NCBI RefSeq assembly: GCF_000721935.1 | Contig: NZ_KL585383.1 | Location: 132,169 to 139,041 of the forward strand | Direction of reading: 5' to 3' | Length of the DNA stretch: 6,873 bases | From: Streptomyces sp. NRRL WC-3549 | Lineage (GTDB): Bacteria; Actinomycetota; Actinomycetes; Streptomycetales; Streptomycetaceae | Shown here: positions 1 through 5,832 of the stretch, piece after piece | How positions within the stretch are numbered: the stretch's first letter is position 1 | Layout: the number at the start of each line of letters is the position of its first letter | Translations under genes and position numbers: made by a program | Notes under the pieces: generated by a model | Told to the model about the DNA's origin: nothing | The model's database searches: none | What the model saw: the letters and a program-made list of their open reading frames with translations, nothing else

Positions 1-1039
1 GGGCGGGGCTCCCGTCCAGCCTGAGGTGGAGGCCCTTCTCCTCGGCCAGCGGGCGCCAGGAGCCGACGCGTTCGGCGGTGAGCGCCGCGATGTCGGTGAG
101 GTGCAGGTCGGCCTCGGCGTGTTCGGCCAGGGCCAGGTCGAGCAGGTCGTCGAGGACGCGGGCGAGGCGCTTGCCCTCCGTACGGACGGAGGCGATCTCC
201 TCGTTGCCGTCGGGGAGTTCCAGGGCGAGGAGTTCGATGCGCAGCAGCAGTGCGGCCAGCGGGTTGCGCAGCTGGTGCGAGGCGTCGGCGACGAAGGCGC
301 GCTGCTGCTCCAGCACCTCCTCGACGTTGTCGGCCATCTCGTTGAACGAGCGGGCCAGCCGCCTGAGTTCCGGGGGCCCTCCGGAGGCCGCGACCCGCGA
401 CCTCATCCGCCCGCCGGCGATGTCGTGGGCGGCCGCGTCCAGGGTCCGTACGGGCAGGAGCACCCATCCGGCGAGACGGAACGCCGCGCCCAGCGCCACC
501 AGCATGGCGACGGACTCACCGAGCCCGATGAGCAGCCAGCCGCGCAGGGTGCGGGACCGCATCTCGCCGGTGGGTGAGTCGGTGACCACCACGGCGACCA
601 CGTCCCCGTCCCGGACCACCGGTGAGGCGACGACGACCCGGCCGTCCTGCCAGGGCCACACCTGGGGCGGGTCGTGCGAACGGCGCCCGAGCAGCGCCTC
701 CTTGAACGCCTCGCGCCCCTCCCCCTCAAGGGGAAGGGACCAGGAGGCCGGCGCCTTGGCCAGGGCGCGGTCGTCCCGGTAGAAGACCCCGACCCTGATC
801 CCGTACACCGATTCGTAGGCCTCGAGCTCGGTCTGCAGGATCCGCTGCCGCTCGTCCGCGCCTTCGAGGGGCTCGCTGACGAACTGGGCGAGCGCGGAGA
901 AGCGCGCCGTGTCGTCGATCCGGTCGATGACGACCTGCTGCTGTTCGGCCGCGGCGACGCGGACCGCCAGCGGCAGGCCGAGGGCGAGCAGGACGGCGGC
1001 CATCAGCACGATGAGCAGCGGGAGCAGGCGGGTGCGCAC
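1..1039 (-). CDS. gluK: Sensor histidine kinase GluK, partial (C-terminal end beyond left edge)
   Basis: Membrane histidine kinase, probable partner of the adjacent GluR. The visible 346 residues show a first membrane segment at about 5-25, an extracytoplasmic sensor region at about 29-166, a second membrane segment at about 167-194, a HAMP linker at about 195-247, and a HisKA dimerisation domain from about 248. The phospho-acceptor is His255, in the H-box FVADASHQLRNPLAALLLR. The catalytic ATPase domain (N, G1 and G2 boxes) lies off the window. The GTG at 1039 is the earliest in-frame start, because the gluR TGA is in the same frame only five codons upstream. A GAGGG lies 12 nt before it, which is rather far, so translation may be coupled to gluR. 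The H-box has Gln where most HisKA kinases have Glu or Asp after the histidine. The name rests on position beside gluABCD and is recalled from S. coelicolor GluR-GluK. The sensed ligand is inferred, not visible. Confidence 0.88.
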   Translation of the reverse strand, partial: MRTRLLPLLIVLMAAVLLALGLPLAVRVAAAEQQQVVIDRIDDTARFSALAQFVSEPLEGADERQRILQTELEAYESVYGIRVGVFYRDDRALAKAPASWSLPLEGEGREAFKEALLGRRSHDPPQVWPWQDGRVVVASPVVRDGDVVAVVVTDSPTGEMRSRTLRGWLLIGLGESVAMLVALGAAFRLAGWVLLPVRTLDAAAHDIAGGRMRSRVAASGGPPELRRLARSFNEMADNVEEVLEQQRAFVADASHQLRNPLAALLLRIELLALELPDGNEEIASVRTEGKRLARVLDDLLDLALAEHAEADLHLTDIAALTAERVGSWRPLAEEKGLHLRLDGSPA

Positions 1040-1054
1040 CGGTGACGTACGCCC

Positions 1055-1747
1055 TCAGCGGGACGGCGGGACGAGCCGGTAGCCGACGCCCCGCACGGTC
1101 TCGATCAGGGCGGGCAGCCGCAGCTTGGAACGGAGCGACGCCACGTGCACCTCCAGCGTGCGCCCCGTCCCCTCCCAGCTGGTGCGCCACACCTCGCTGA
1201 TGATCTGCTCGCGGCGGAAGACCACCCCCGGACGCTGCGCGAGGAGGGCGAGCAGGTCGAACTCCTTGCGGGTGAGCTGGATCTCCTGACCGTCGACGCC
1301 GACCTTCCGGGTGGGCAGTTCGATGCGCACGGGCCCGATGAGCAGGGCCGCCGACGGGTTCGCCCCGGTGTCCTCGCCCGTCGTGCCGCGCCGGGCGACG
1401 GCGTGGATGCGGGCGAGGAGTTCCCCGGTGTCGTACGGCTTGACGACGTAGTCGTCCGCGCCGAGGTTCAGGCCGTGGATGCGGGAGCGGACGTCGGCCC
1501 GGGCGGTCACCATGATCACGGGGATCGCGGACCGCTTGCGGATCTTCCCGCACACCTCGTAGCCGTCCTGGTCGGGCAGCCCGAGGTCCAGGAGCACGAC
1601 ACCGAAGGGCTCCTGTGCGGCGGGGAGCAGTGCCTGCAGGGCCTCCTCACCGCTGCGCGCGTGCACCACCTGGAACCCGTGGCGCGCGAGCACGGCGGAC
1701 AGGGCCGCCGCGACGTGGTTGTCGTCCTCGACGAGCAGCAGTCTCAT
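1055..1747 (-). CDS. gluR: OmpR-family response regulator GluR
   Basis: Cytoplasmic DNA-binding response regulator of 230 residues, the usual OmpR/PhoB length. The N-terminal receiver domain (1-118) has the acidic pocket Glu7-Asp8-Asp9, phosphorylated Asp54 in [13 protein letters not shown], Thr81 and Lys103 (VVKPY). After a short linker, a winged-helix Trans_reg_C domain (about 133-228) contains [13 protein letters not shown], the recognition-helix stretch [13 protein letters not shown] and the terminal [10 protein letters not shown]. The ATG at 1747 is chosen because the receiver fold begins there (MRLLLVEDD) and a purine-rich GGAGAGGAGGG precedes it. The same frame stays open upstream to 1867, but those 40 residues are arginine/proline-rich and look like translated leader. 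gluK follows 15 bp after the stop, so the two are probably cotranscribed. By analogy with S. coelicolor GluR, it likely controls the divergent gluABCD operon. Confidence 0.93.
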   Translation of the reverse strand: MRLLLVEDDNHVAAALSAVLARHGFQVVHARSGEEALQALLPAAQEPFGVVLLDLGLPDQDGYEVCGKIRKRSAIPVIMVTARADVRSRIHGLNLGADDYVVKPYDTGELLARIHAVARRGTTGEDTGANPSAALLIGPVRIELPTRKVGVDGQEIQLTRKEFDLLALLAQRPGVVFRREQIISEVWRTSWEGTGRTLEVHVASLRSKLRLPALIETVRGVGYRLVPPSR

Positions 1748-1843
1748 GGCCCTCCTCTCCGTCTCGCGGGGTGCGCGGCCGGCCTCTCCGCCCCGCGGGT
1801 GCGCGGGCGGGCCGGAACCACGCGTGCCGGCGCGTACAGGGCA

Positions 1844-1872
1844 TCCACTCCGATGACGGGTGCGCACGTCAA
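1844..1872 (-). promoter_or_regulatory. Possible gluR promoter
   Basis: On the minus strand TTGACG (1872-1867) is a good -35 hexamer. The best -10 at 17-19 bp spacing is only GTGGAT/TGGATG, which is poor. If used, transcription would begin near 1837, leaving a leader of about 90 nt. The -35 lies inside the first direct-repeat unit, so a factor bound there could repress or activate it. The weak -10 keeps this tentative. Confidence 0.35.
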
Positions 1873-1900
1873 GCCCCTCTCCGTTCGCACGGTGTTTCCG
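1861..1900 (+). repeat. Direct repeat unit 1 (possible regulator-binding site)
   Basis: First copy of an imperfect direct repeat; the second is at 1921-1958. The best conserved half is CCGTTCGCACGGTGTTTCCG (1881-1900), which matches unit 2 at 17 of 20 positions. The leading 18 bases match at 12 of 18, with 2 extra bases between the blocks. Direct repeats are the usual target form for OmpR-family dimers, so GluR is the natural candidate, by inference. The -35 candidate for gluR on the other strand falls within this unit. Confidence 0.6.
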
Positions 1901-1920
1901 TTATGGACCCGGTACGCCGA

Positions 1921-1958
1921 TGTGCGCGTCAGGACGCCCCGTTCACACGGAGTGTCCG
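1921..1958 (+). repeat. Direct repeat unit 2 (possible regulator-binding site)
   Basis: Second copy of the repeat. Its core CCGTTCACACGGAGTGTCCG (1939-1958) starts 58 bp after the core of unit 1. It contains a small internal dyad, ACAC-gga-GTGT (1945-1955). A TATGCT -10-like element at 1975-1980 follows after 16 bp and has no recognisable -35 of its own. Unit 2 would occupy that -35 position, an arrangement typical of activator-dependent promoters. Confidence 0.6.
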
Positions 1959-1999
1959 GTTGCGGCCGGATCGTTATGCTCAATTTCCGCTCAGATGTA

Positions 2000-2029
2000 A
2001 TGACGCTGATCGCACTGCGTCACTAGGGT
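2000..2029 (+). promoter_or_regulatory. Likely gluA promoter
   Basis: ATGACG (2000-2005) and TAGGGT (2024-2029) are separated by 18 bp. TAGGGT fits the usual -10 form of Streptomyces vegetative promoters (TAGRRT). Transcription would begin near 2036, about 29 nt before the gluA start and just upstream of the GAGGAGGA at 2042-2049. A perfect inverted repeat, TGACGC-N10-GCGTCA (2001-2022), fills the space between the two hexamers and could be an operator. Confidence 0.6.
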
Positions 2030-2064
2030 CCTTCCCTAACCGAGGAGGACGGAGCAAGAAGCCG

Positions 2065-2850
2065 ATGAGCGGAGTTTCAGTGACCAAGGCCGCCGAGGAT
2101 GCCGCACCTGTGGCGGACGACCTTGTCGTACTGAGCGACGTCAACAAGCACTTCGGCGCGCTGCATGTGCTCCAGGACATCGACCTGACCATCGCCCGTG
2201 GCGAGGTCGTGGTCGTCATCGGGCCCTCCGGGTCCGGGAAGTCCACGCTGTGCCGCACGATCAACCGCTTGGAGACGATCGACTCGGGCGCGATCACGAT
2301 CGACGGCAAGCCGTTGCCCCAGGAGGGCAAGGAGCTGGCCAGGCTGCGTGCCGACGTCGGCATGGTCTTCCAGTCGTTCAATCTCTTCGCGCACAAGACG
2401 GTCCTCGAGAACGTCATGCTGGGCCAGATCAAGGTCCGCAAGGCGGACAAGAAGGCCGCCGAGGAGAAGGCCCGGGCCCTGCTCGACCGGGTGGGCGTCG
2501 GGGTACAGGCCGACAAGTACCCGGCGCAGCTCTCCGGCGGCCAGCAGCAGCGGGTGGCCATCGCCCGCGCCCTGGCCATGGACCCCAAGGTCATGCTCTT
2601 CGACGAGCCCACGTCGGCGCTCGACCCGGAGATGATCAACGAGGTGCTCGAGGTCATGCAGCAGCTGGCCCGCGAGGGGATGACCATGGTCGTCGTCACC
2701 CACGAGATGGGCTTCGCCCGCTCGGCCGCCAACCGGGTCGTCTTCATGGCGGACGGGAAGATCATCGAAGAGGCCACGCCGGACCAGTTCTTCAGCGCTC
2801 CGCGCAGCGACCGGGCCAAGGACTTCCTGTCGAAGATCCTGCACCACTGA
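2065..2850 (+). CDS. gluA: Glutamate ABC transporter, ATP-binding subunit GluA
   Basis: Cytoplasmic ATPase that powers amino-acid import through GluC-GluD. The 261 residues carry a full ABC motif set: Walker [10 protein letters not shown] (53-61), Q-loop Gln103, signature LSGGQQQR (156-163), Walker B VMLFDEP with catalytic Glu181, D-loop SALD (184-187) and switch His213 in VVTHEMGFA. It resembles the polar amino-acid importer class (GlnQ/HisP type). The ATG at 2065 has GGAG 10 nt upstream and a stronger GAGGAGGA about 15 nt upstream. An in-frame GTG at 2080 has GGAG only 5 nt upstream and would remove five residues. The first 18 residues are a variable tail, so either start is possible. It opens the gluABCD operon, with gluB 64 bp downstream. 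Glutamate specificity is inferred from gene order and the whole cluster. Confidence 0.95.
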   Translation: MSGVSVTKAAEDAAPVADDLVVLSDVNKHFGALHVLQDIDLTIARGEVVVVIGPSGSGKSTLCRTINRLETIDSGAITIDGKPLPQEGKELARLRADVGMVFQSFNLFAHKTVLENVMLGQIKVRKADKKAAEEKARALLDRVGVGVQADKYPAQLSGGQQQRVAIARALAMDPKVMLFDEPTSALDPEMINEVLEVMQQLAREGMTMVVVTHEMGFARSAANRVVFMADGKIIEEATPDQFFSAPRSDRAKDFLSKILHH

Positions 2851-2901
2851 CCTTCTCGCGCGACGGACGCCCGTCAGCACGCCATCAACGACCCACGACA
2901 C

Positions 2902-2906
2902 GAGGA
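2902..2906 (+). promoter_or_regulatory. gluB ribosome-binding site
   Basis: GAGGA lies 8 nt before the gluB ATG. It fixes the start and gives gluB its own efficient translation signal, despite the 64-bp gap after gluA. Confidence 0.75.
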
Positions 2907-2914
2907 CTGTTCCC

Positions 2915-3838
2915 ATGAAGCTCCGCACGTCGGCCGCCGTCGCGGCCATCGCCGTACTCGCCCTGACCGCGACCGCCTGCGGCGGCCAGGAGGGCTCCGC
3001 CGGTGACAAGCCGTCGGGCGTCAAGCCCGGCGGGACCGAGGCGCCCGCGCTCCCGAAGTACACCGTGGCCACCGGGATGGACCTGGACTCGCCGGCCTTC
3101 AAGAAGGCCAAGGACCGCGGCAAGCTGATCATCGGCGCCAAGGCCGACCAGCCCTACCTCGGCTTCGAGGACCAGGCGACCAAGGAGCGTTCCGGCTTCG
3201 ACATCGAGATCGCCAAGATGATCGCGGCGGACCTCGGCTTCTCCGAGAAGCAGATCGAGTGGAAGACCGTCGACTCCGGCATCCGCGAGACGGCGATCGC
3301 CAAGGGCCAGGTCGACTACCTCGTCGGTACGTACACGATCAACGACGAGCGCAAGAAGCAGGTCGGCTTCGCGGGCCCGTACTACAAGGCCGGCGCCGAC
3401 CTCCTGGTCCGCACCGAGGAGACCGCCATCACCGGCAAGGACGCGGTGAAGGGCAAGAAGGTCTGCTCCATCGTGGGCTCCACGCCGCTCCAGGAGATCA
3501 AGAAGCCCGAGTACGGCGCCTCGGTCGTCGAGCTGGCCAAGTACTCGGACTGCGTGCAGCAGCTGCTGACGAAGCAGGTCGACGCCGTCACCACGGACGA
3601 CTCGATCCTCAAGGGCTACGCCGCGGCCAACTCCGGCAAGCTCAAGGTCGTCGGCCAGCCGTTCACCGAGGAGCCGTACGGCATCGGTCTGAACAAGGAC
3701 GACAAGGCGCTCCGCGACGCGATCAACACCTCGCTGGAGAACCACGTCAAGGACGGCACCTACAAGAAGATCTACGAGGCGACCCTGGGCCTGTCCGGTT
3801 CGGACTACACCGAGCCGCCCGCCGTCGAGCGCTACTGA
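2915..3838 (+). CDS. gluB: Glutamate-binding lipoprotein GluB
   Basis: Extracytoplasmic solute-binding protein (SBP family 3) that captures the substrate and docks on GluC-GluD. The 307-residue precursor starts with a lipoprotein signal: a positive MKLR, a hydrophobic stretch (about 7-19) and Cys22 in TATACGGQ, the probable lipidation site. A Gly/Pro/Lys-rich tether (about 23-48) leads to the two-lobed binding domain (about 70-300). YLGFEDQ and SGFDIEIAKMIAADLG (93-108) are typical first-lobe motifs. Arg146 in YTINDERK is the usual ligand-carboxylate contact, and the Asp228-Asp229 region (VTTDDSILKGY) the usual amino-group contact. Two further cysteines, Cys184 and Cys213, could form a disulfide outside the cell. 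There is no twin-arginine motif, so Sec export is likely. The stop is followed by two hairpins that may raise gluB mRNA level relative to the permease genes. Confidence 0.95.
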   Translation: MKLRTSAAVAAIAVLALTATACGGQEGSAGDKPSGVKPGGTEAPALPKYTVATGMDLDSPAFKKAKDRGKLIIGAKADQPYLGFEDQATKERSGFDIEIAKMIAADLGFSEKQIEWKTVDSGIRETAIAKGQVDYLVGTYTINDERKKQVGFAGPYYKAGADLLVRTEETAITGKDAVKGKKVCSIVGSTPLQEIKKPEYGASVVELAKYSDCVQQLLTKQVDAVTTDDSILKGYAAANSGKLKVVGQPFTEEPYGIGLNKDDKALRDAINTSLENHVKDGTYKKIYEATLGLSGSDYTEPPAVERY

Positions 3839-3859
3839 CCGGCGCCCCCCGACGTCCTG

Positions 3860-3884
3860 TCACCGGCACCCCGCGTGCCGGTGA
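3860..3884 (+). terminator. gluB-gluC intergenic hairpin 1
   Basis: CACCGGCAC (3861-3869) pairs perfectly with GTGCCGGTG (3875-3883) around a 5-nt loop, and T3860-A3884 adds a tenth pair. It begins 21 bp after the gluB stop. There is no U-run. It may act as an mRNA-stabilising or attenuating element rather than a full terminator, since gluC and gluD lack an obvious separate promoter. Confidence 0.7.
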
Positions 3885-3933
3885 GGCGTCCCGTACGCCG
3901 CCCGCCCCCGGCGCGGCGGGCGTACGGGGCGCC
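3885..3933 (+). terminator. gluB-gluC intergenic hairpin 2
   Basis: A larger stem directly abuts hairpin 1. Bases 3885-3899 pair with 3919-3933 (15 bp including one G-U), built round GTACGCC/GGCGTAC. A further CGCC/GGCG stem (3903-3906 with 3915-3918) forms after a 3-nt bulge. Hairpins of this kind after a binding-protein gene often protect its transcript 3' end or cause partial termination, giving more binding protein than permease. That role is inferred here. Confidence 0.7.
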
Positions 3934-3977
3934 CCTTCCCCTGCCCTGATGCCGCTGACCGCCGACGCGGAGACCTC

Positions 3978-4625
3978 ATGAACGTATTGCTCGACAACTT
4001 CCCAGAGTTCCGCGACGGCTTCATAGGAACTGTGTCGATCACCGTCGTCAGCTCGGTCATCGCCCTGGTCCTGGGTGTCCTCATCGCCGGCTTCCGGGTC
4101 TCTCCCGTACCGCCGCTGCGAGTCTTCGGCACCGCCTGGGTGACCCTGCTGCGCAACACCCCGCTGACCCTGCTCTTCCTGATCTTCTTCTTCGTCGTAC
4201 CGGAGATCTTCTTCCCGGGCATGAGCCCCTTCCTGCTCGGCTCGCTCGCGCTCGGCCTCTACACCTCGTCCTTCGTGTGCGAGGCCGTCCGTTCGGGCAT
4301 CAACACCGTCCCGCTGGGGCAGGCCGAGGCCGCGCGGTCCATCGGGATGACATTCGCGCAGACCCTGCGGATGGTGGTTCTCCCGCAGGCGACCCGCACC
4401 GTCATCCCGCCGCTGAGCAGCATCTTCATCGCGCTCACGAAGAACTCGGCGATCGCCGGCGCCTTCAGCGTCACCGAACTCTTCGGCTGGCAGAAGCTGA
4501 TGAGTGACAGGGGCTACGACATCGTCCCGGTCTTCGTCTGGGTGGCCCTCGGCTATCTGGTCGTCACCTTTGCCATCAGCGGTCTGTTCCGGCTGCTCGA
4601 GCGCCGTATGGAGGTCGCCCGATGA
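3978..4625 (+). CDS. gluC: Glutamate ABC transporter permease GluC
   Basis: Integral membrane permease of the His/Glu/Gln/Arg type-3 importer family, 215 residues, pairing with GluD to form the channel. Membrane segments are visible at about 15-38, 52-74 and 84-104, with more in the 140-165 region and at 183-204. The EAA loop that docks on the ATPase is EAARSIGMTFAQTLRMVVLP (117-136), including the conserved Gly123. The start is supported by GGAG 5 nt before the ATG at 3978 and by the usual short N-terminal segment of the family. A 139-bp gap with two hairpins separates it from gluB. The stop overlaps the gluD start in ATGA, so translation of the two permeases is likely coupled. GluC is the shorter of the two, as is normal for this gene pair. 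Confidence 0.94.
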   Translation: MNVLLDNFPEFRDGFIGTVSITVVSSVIALVLGVLIAGFRVSPVPPLRVFGTAWVTLLRNTPLTLLFLIFFFVVPEIFFPGMSPFLLGSLALGLYTSSFVCEAVRSGINTVPLGQAEAARSIGMTFAQTLRMVVLPQATRTVIPPLSSIFIALTKNSAIAGAFSVTELFGWQKLMSDRGYDIVPVFVWVALGYLVVTFAISGLFRLLERRMEVAR

Positions 4626-5497
4626 GTGCCAGCGTTCTCTACGACGCCCCGGGCCCCAAGGCCCTCGTCCGCAACCGCGTCTACGCGGTCGTCGGGTCCC
4701 TCGCGATCGTCGCCCTGGTCGCCGTCGGTGTGATGAGGCTGGCCGACAAGGGGCACCTCGCCCCCGAGATGTGGGACATCTTCAACTACTCCGGCATCCG
4801 CCAGAACATCGCCGACGGCGTGCTCGCCACGCTCAAGGTGTTCGGGCTGGCCGCGGCCGGCTCCCTGGTGCTCGGTGTGGTGCTGGCCGTCGGCCGGCTC
4901 TCCGACCACAAGCCGGTCCGCTGGCTGGCGACCGGGTTCATCGAGCTGTTCCGGTCCATCCCGCTGCTGATCACGATCTACGCCATCTGGGTCGGCTTCC
5001 TGACCGACTACTCGATGTGGGCGCTGGCCGTGGGTCTCTCGGTCTACAACGGCTGCGTCCAGGCCGAGGTGCTGCGGGCGGGTATCAACTCGGTGCCCAA
5101 GGGGCAGAGCGAGGCGGCGTACGCCCTGGGGATGAGCAAGACCCAGGTGATGGTCGGTGTGCTGATCCCCCAGGCCGTCCGGGCGATGCTGCCGACGATC
5201 ATCAGTCAGCTCGTGGTGACCCTCAAGGACACCTCGCTCGGCTACATCATCCTGTACCCGGAGCTGCTGAACAGCGCCCGTCTGATCGCCTCCAACACCC
5301 TGGTCAACGGCCAGTACCCGTACGTCTCGACGATCGCCGTCATCGGTGTCGTCTACGTCGCGATGTGCCTGCTGCTGTCGGCACTCGCCACCTGGATCGA
5401 GAAGCGCGGCCGCCGGGCCCGGACGGGCATCGTGGTGGCCGACGCGGCACCGCCCACCGAGACCGCGAACGTCACGCCGCCTCCGGGCACCCCGTAG
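4622..5497 (+). CDS. gluD: Glutamate ABC transporter permease GluD
   Basis: Second permease of the importer, 291 residues, longer than GluC mainly through its N-terminal region and C-terminal tail. Membrane segments include about 20-40, 67-92 and 105-127, with others in the 131-150 and 193-211 regions and a last one at about 235-257. The ATPase-docking EAA loop is at 164-185 (EAAYALGMSK...IPQA), with Gly170 conserved. After the last helix comes a basic EKRGRRAR stretch and a Thr/Pro-rich cytoplasmic tail (about 263-291) with no recognised domain. The ATG lies within the gluC stop (4-bp overlap), with GGAGG 7 nt upstream inside gluC. It is the last gene of the operon: a perfect stem-loop terminator begins 15 bp after the stop. 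Confidence 0.95.
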   Translation: MSASVLYDAPGPKALVRNRVYAVVGSLAIVALVAVGVMRLADKGHLAPEMWDIFNYSGIRQNIADGVLATLKVFGLAAAGSLVLGVVLAVGRLSDHKPVRWLATGFIELFRSIPLLITIYAIWVGFLTDYSMWALAVGLSVYNGCVQAEVLRAGINSVPKGQSEAAYALGMSKTQVMVGVLIPQAVRAMLPTIISQLVVTLKDTSLGYIILYPELLNSARLIASNTLVNGQYPYVSTIAVIGVVYVAMCLLLSALATWIEKRGRRARTGIVVADAAPPTETANVTPPPGTP

Positions 5498-5512
5498 ACG
5501 TGTGAGCGAGCG

Positions 5513-5546
5513 GCGGGGGCCGGGTGCGGGCGCACCCGGCCCCCGC
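5513..5546. terminator. Terminator of the gluABCD operon
   Basis: A perfect 16-bp inverted repeat, GCGGGGGCCGGGTGCG (5513-5528) with its exact complement at 5531-5546, leaves only GG between the arms. In RNA the innermost pairs would open to make the loop. It sits 15 bp after the gluD stop. There is no U-tract, only CTTCGGC after the stem, which is common for actinomycete terminators. The symmetry means it could also act on the other strand. Confidence 0.85.
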
Positions 5547-5832
5547 TTCGGCTGCTCCGGGTCCTCGGGCCGGCCGGGTCCCGTCCCGGCTTCGGCGGCG
5601 CACTCGGGGCGCACACGCGGACGGGCGGGCCCGCCCTCGGGCCCCGGCTCGTGGCAGGTCAAGGCGTACGCGTGCGCCCCGGGGCACCCGTGCCCGCGCC
5701 GGGACCCGTCTGTCACTTGACGCAAGCGCCGGCAGTGAGTTGCATACGTTCTGTGATCGCGCCCCGAGCATCCGCCTCCCCGCCTTCGTCGCCCTCCTCC
5801 CGTCTGCCCGCGCCGCGCCGAGGAGCCTCGCC
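5547..5832. other. Gene-free GC-rich spacer before the monooxygenase gene
   Basis: I see no convincing coding region here. Open frames crossing the stretch are rich in Pro, Arg, Ala and Gly and look like chance high-GC frames. It contains a 14-bp palindrome GGGCGGGCCCGCCC (5623-5636), which may form another hairpin behind the operon terminator. It then has a less GC-rich patch (5710-5760) with a possible promoter for the next gene. Confidence 0.6.
5717..5750 (+). promoter_or_regulatory. Possible monooxygenase promoter
   Basis: TTGACG (5717-5722) is a strong -35 hexamer. The -10 is unclear: TTGCAT at 17-bp spacing, TGCATA at 18 bp, or TACGTT (5745-5750), which fits the Streptomyces form but lies 22 bp away. 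A small dyad CTTG-acg-CAAG (5716-5726) overlaps the -35 and might be part of an operator. The resulting leader would be about 75-80 nt. Confidence 0.35.

Larger units (their letters stand above)
1748..2064. promoter_or_regulatory. Divergent gluR/gluA control region
   Basis: This 317-bp gap between the two start codons holds no convincing gene. Its middle (about 1880-2035) is visibly richer in A and T than the surrounding coding DNA, as expected for promoters. It contains an imperfect direct repeat (1861-1900 and 1921-1958), a good gluA promoter candidate (2000-2029) with an internal dyad, a second -10-like TATGCT at 1975-1980 just downstream of repeat unit 2, and a minus-strand TTGACG (1867-1872) that could serve gluR. 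The layout suits regulation of both directions by GluR. No binding site is proven by the sequence. Confidence 0.8.

Noticed and set aside
1748..1867. N-terminal extension of gluR to an ATG at 1867
   Set aside because: The receiver domain begins at the 1747 start, which has a good purine-rich site before it. The added 40 residues are basic and proline-rich with no domain.
1997..2012. GlnR box (nitrogen regulator) upstream of gluA
   Set aside because: GTAAT resembles one half-site, but after 6 bp the second is GATCG, too far from GAAAC to support.
1145..2026. Plus-strand open frame of 293 codons over gluR
   Set aside because: It is the antisense shadow of gluR, extends through the control region, and has no recognisable domain or convincing ribosome-binding site.
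2077..3141. Minus-strand open frame of 354 codons over gluA/gluB
   Set aside because: It is the complement of the conserved ABC ATPase and lipoprotein coding sequence. Its composition is that of a shadow frame.
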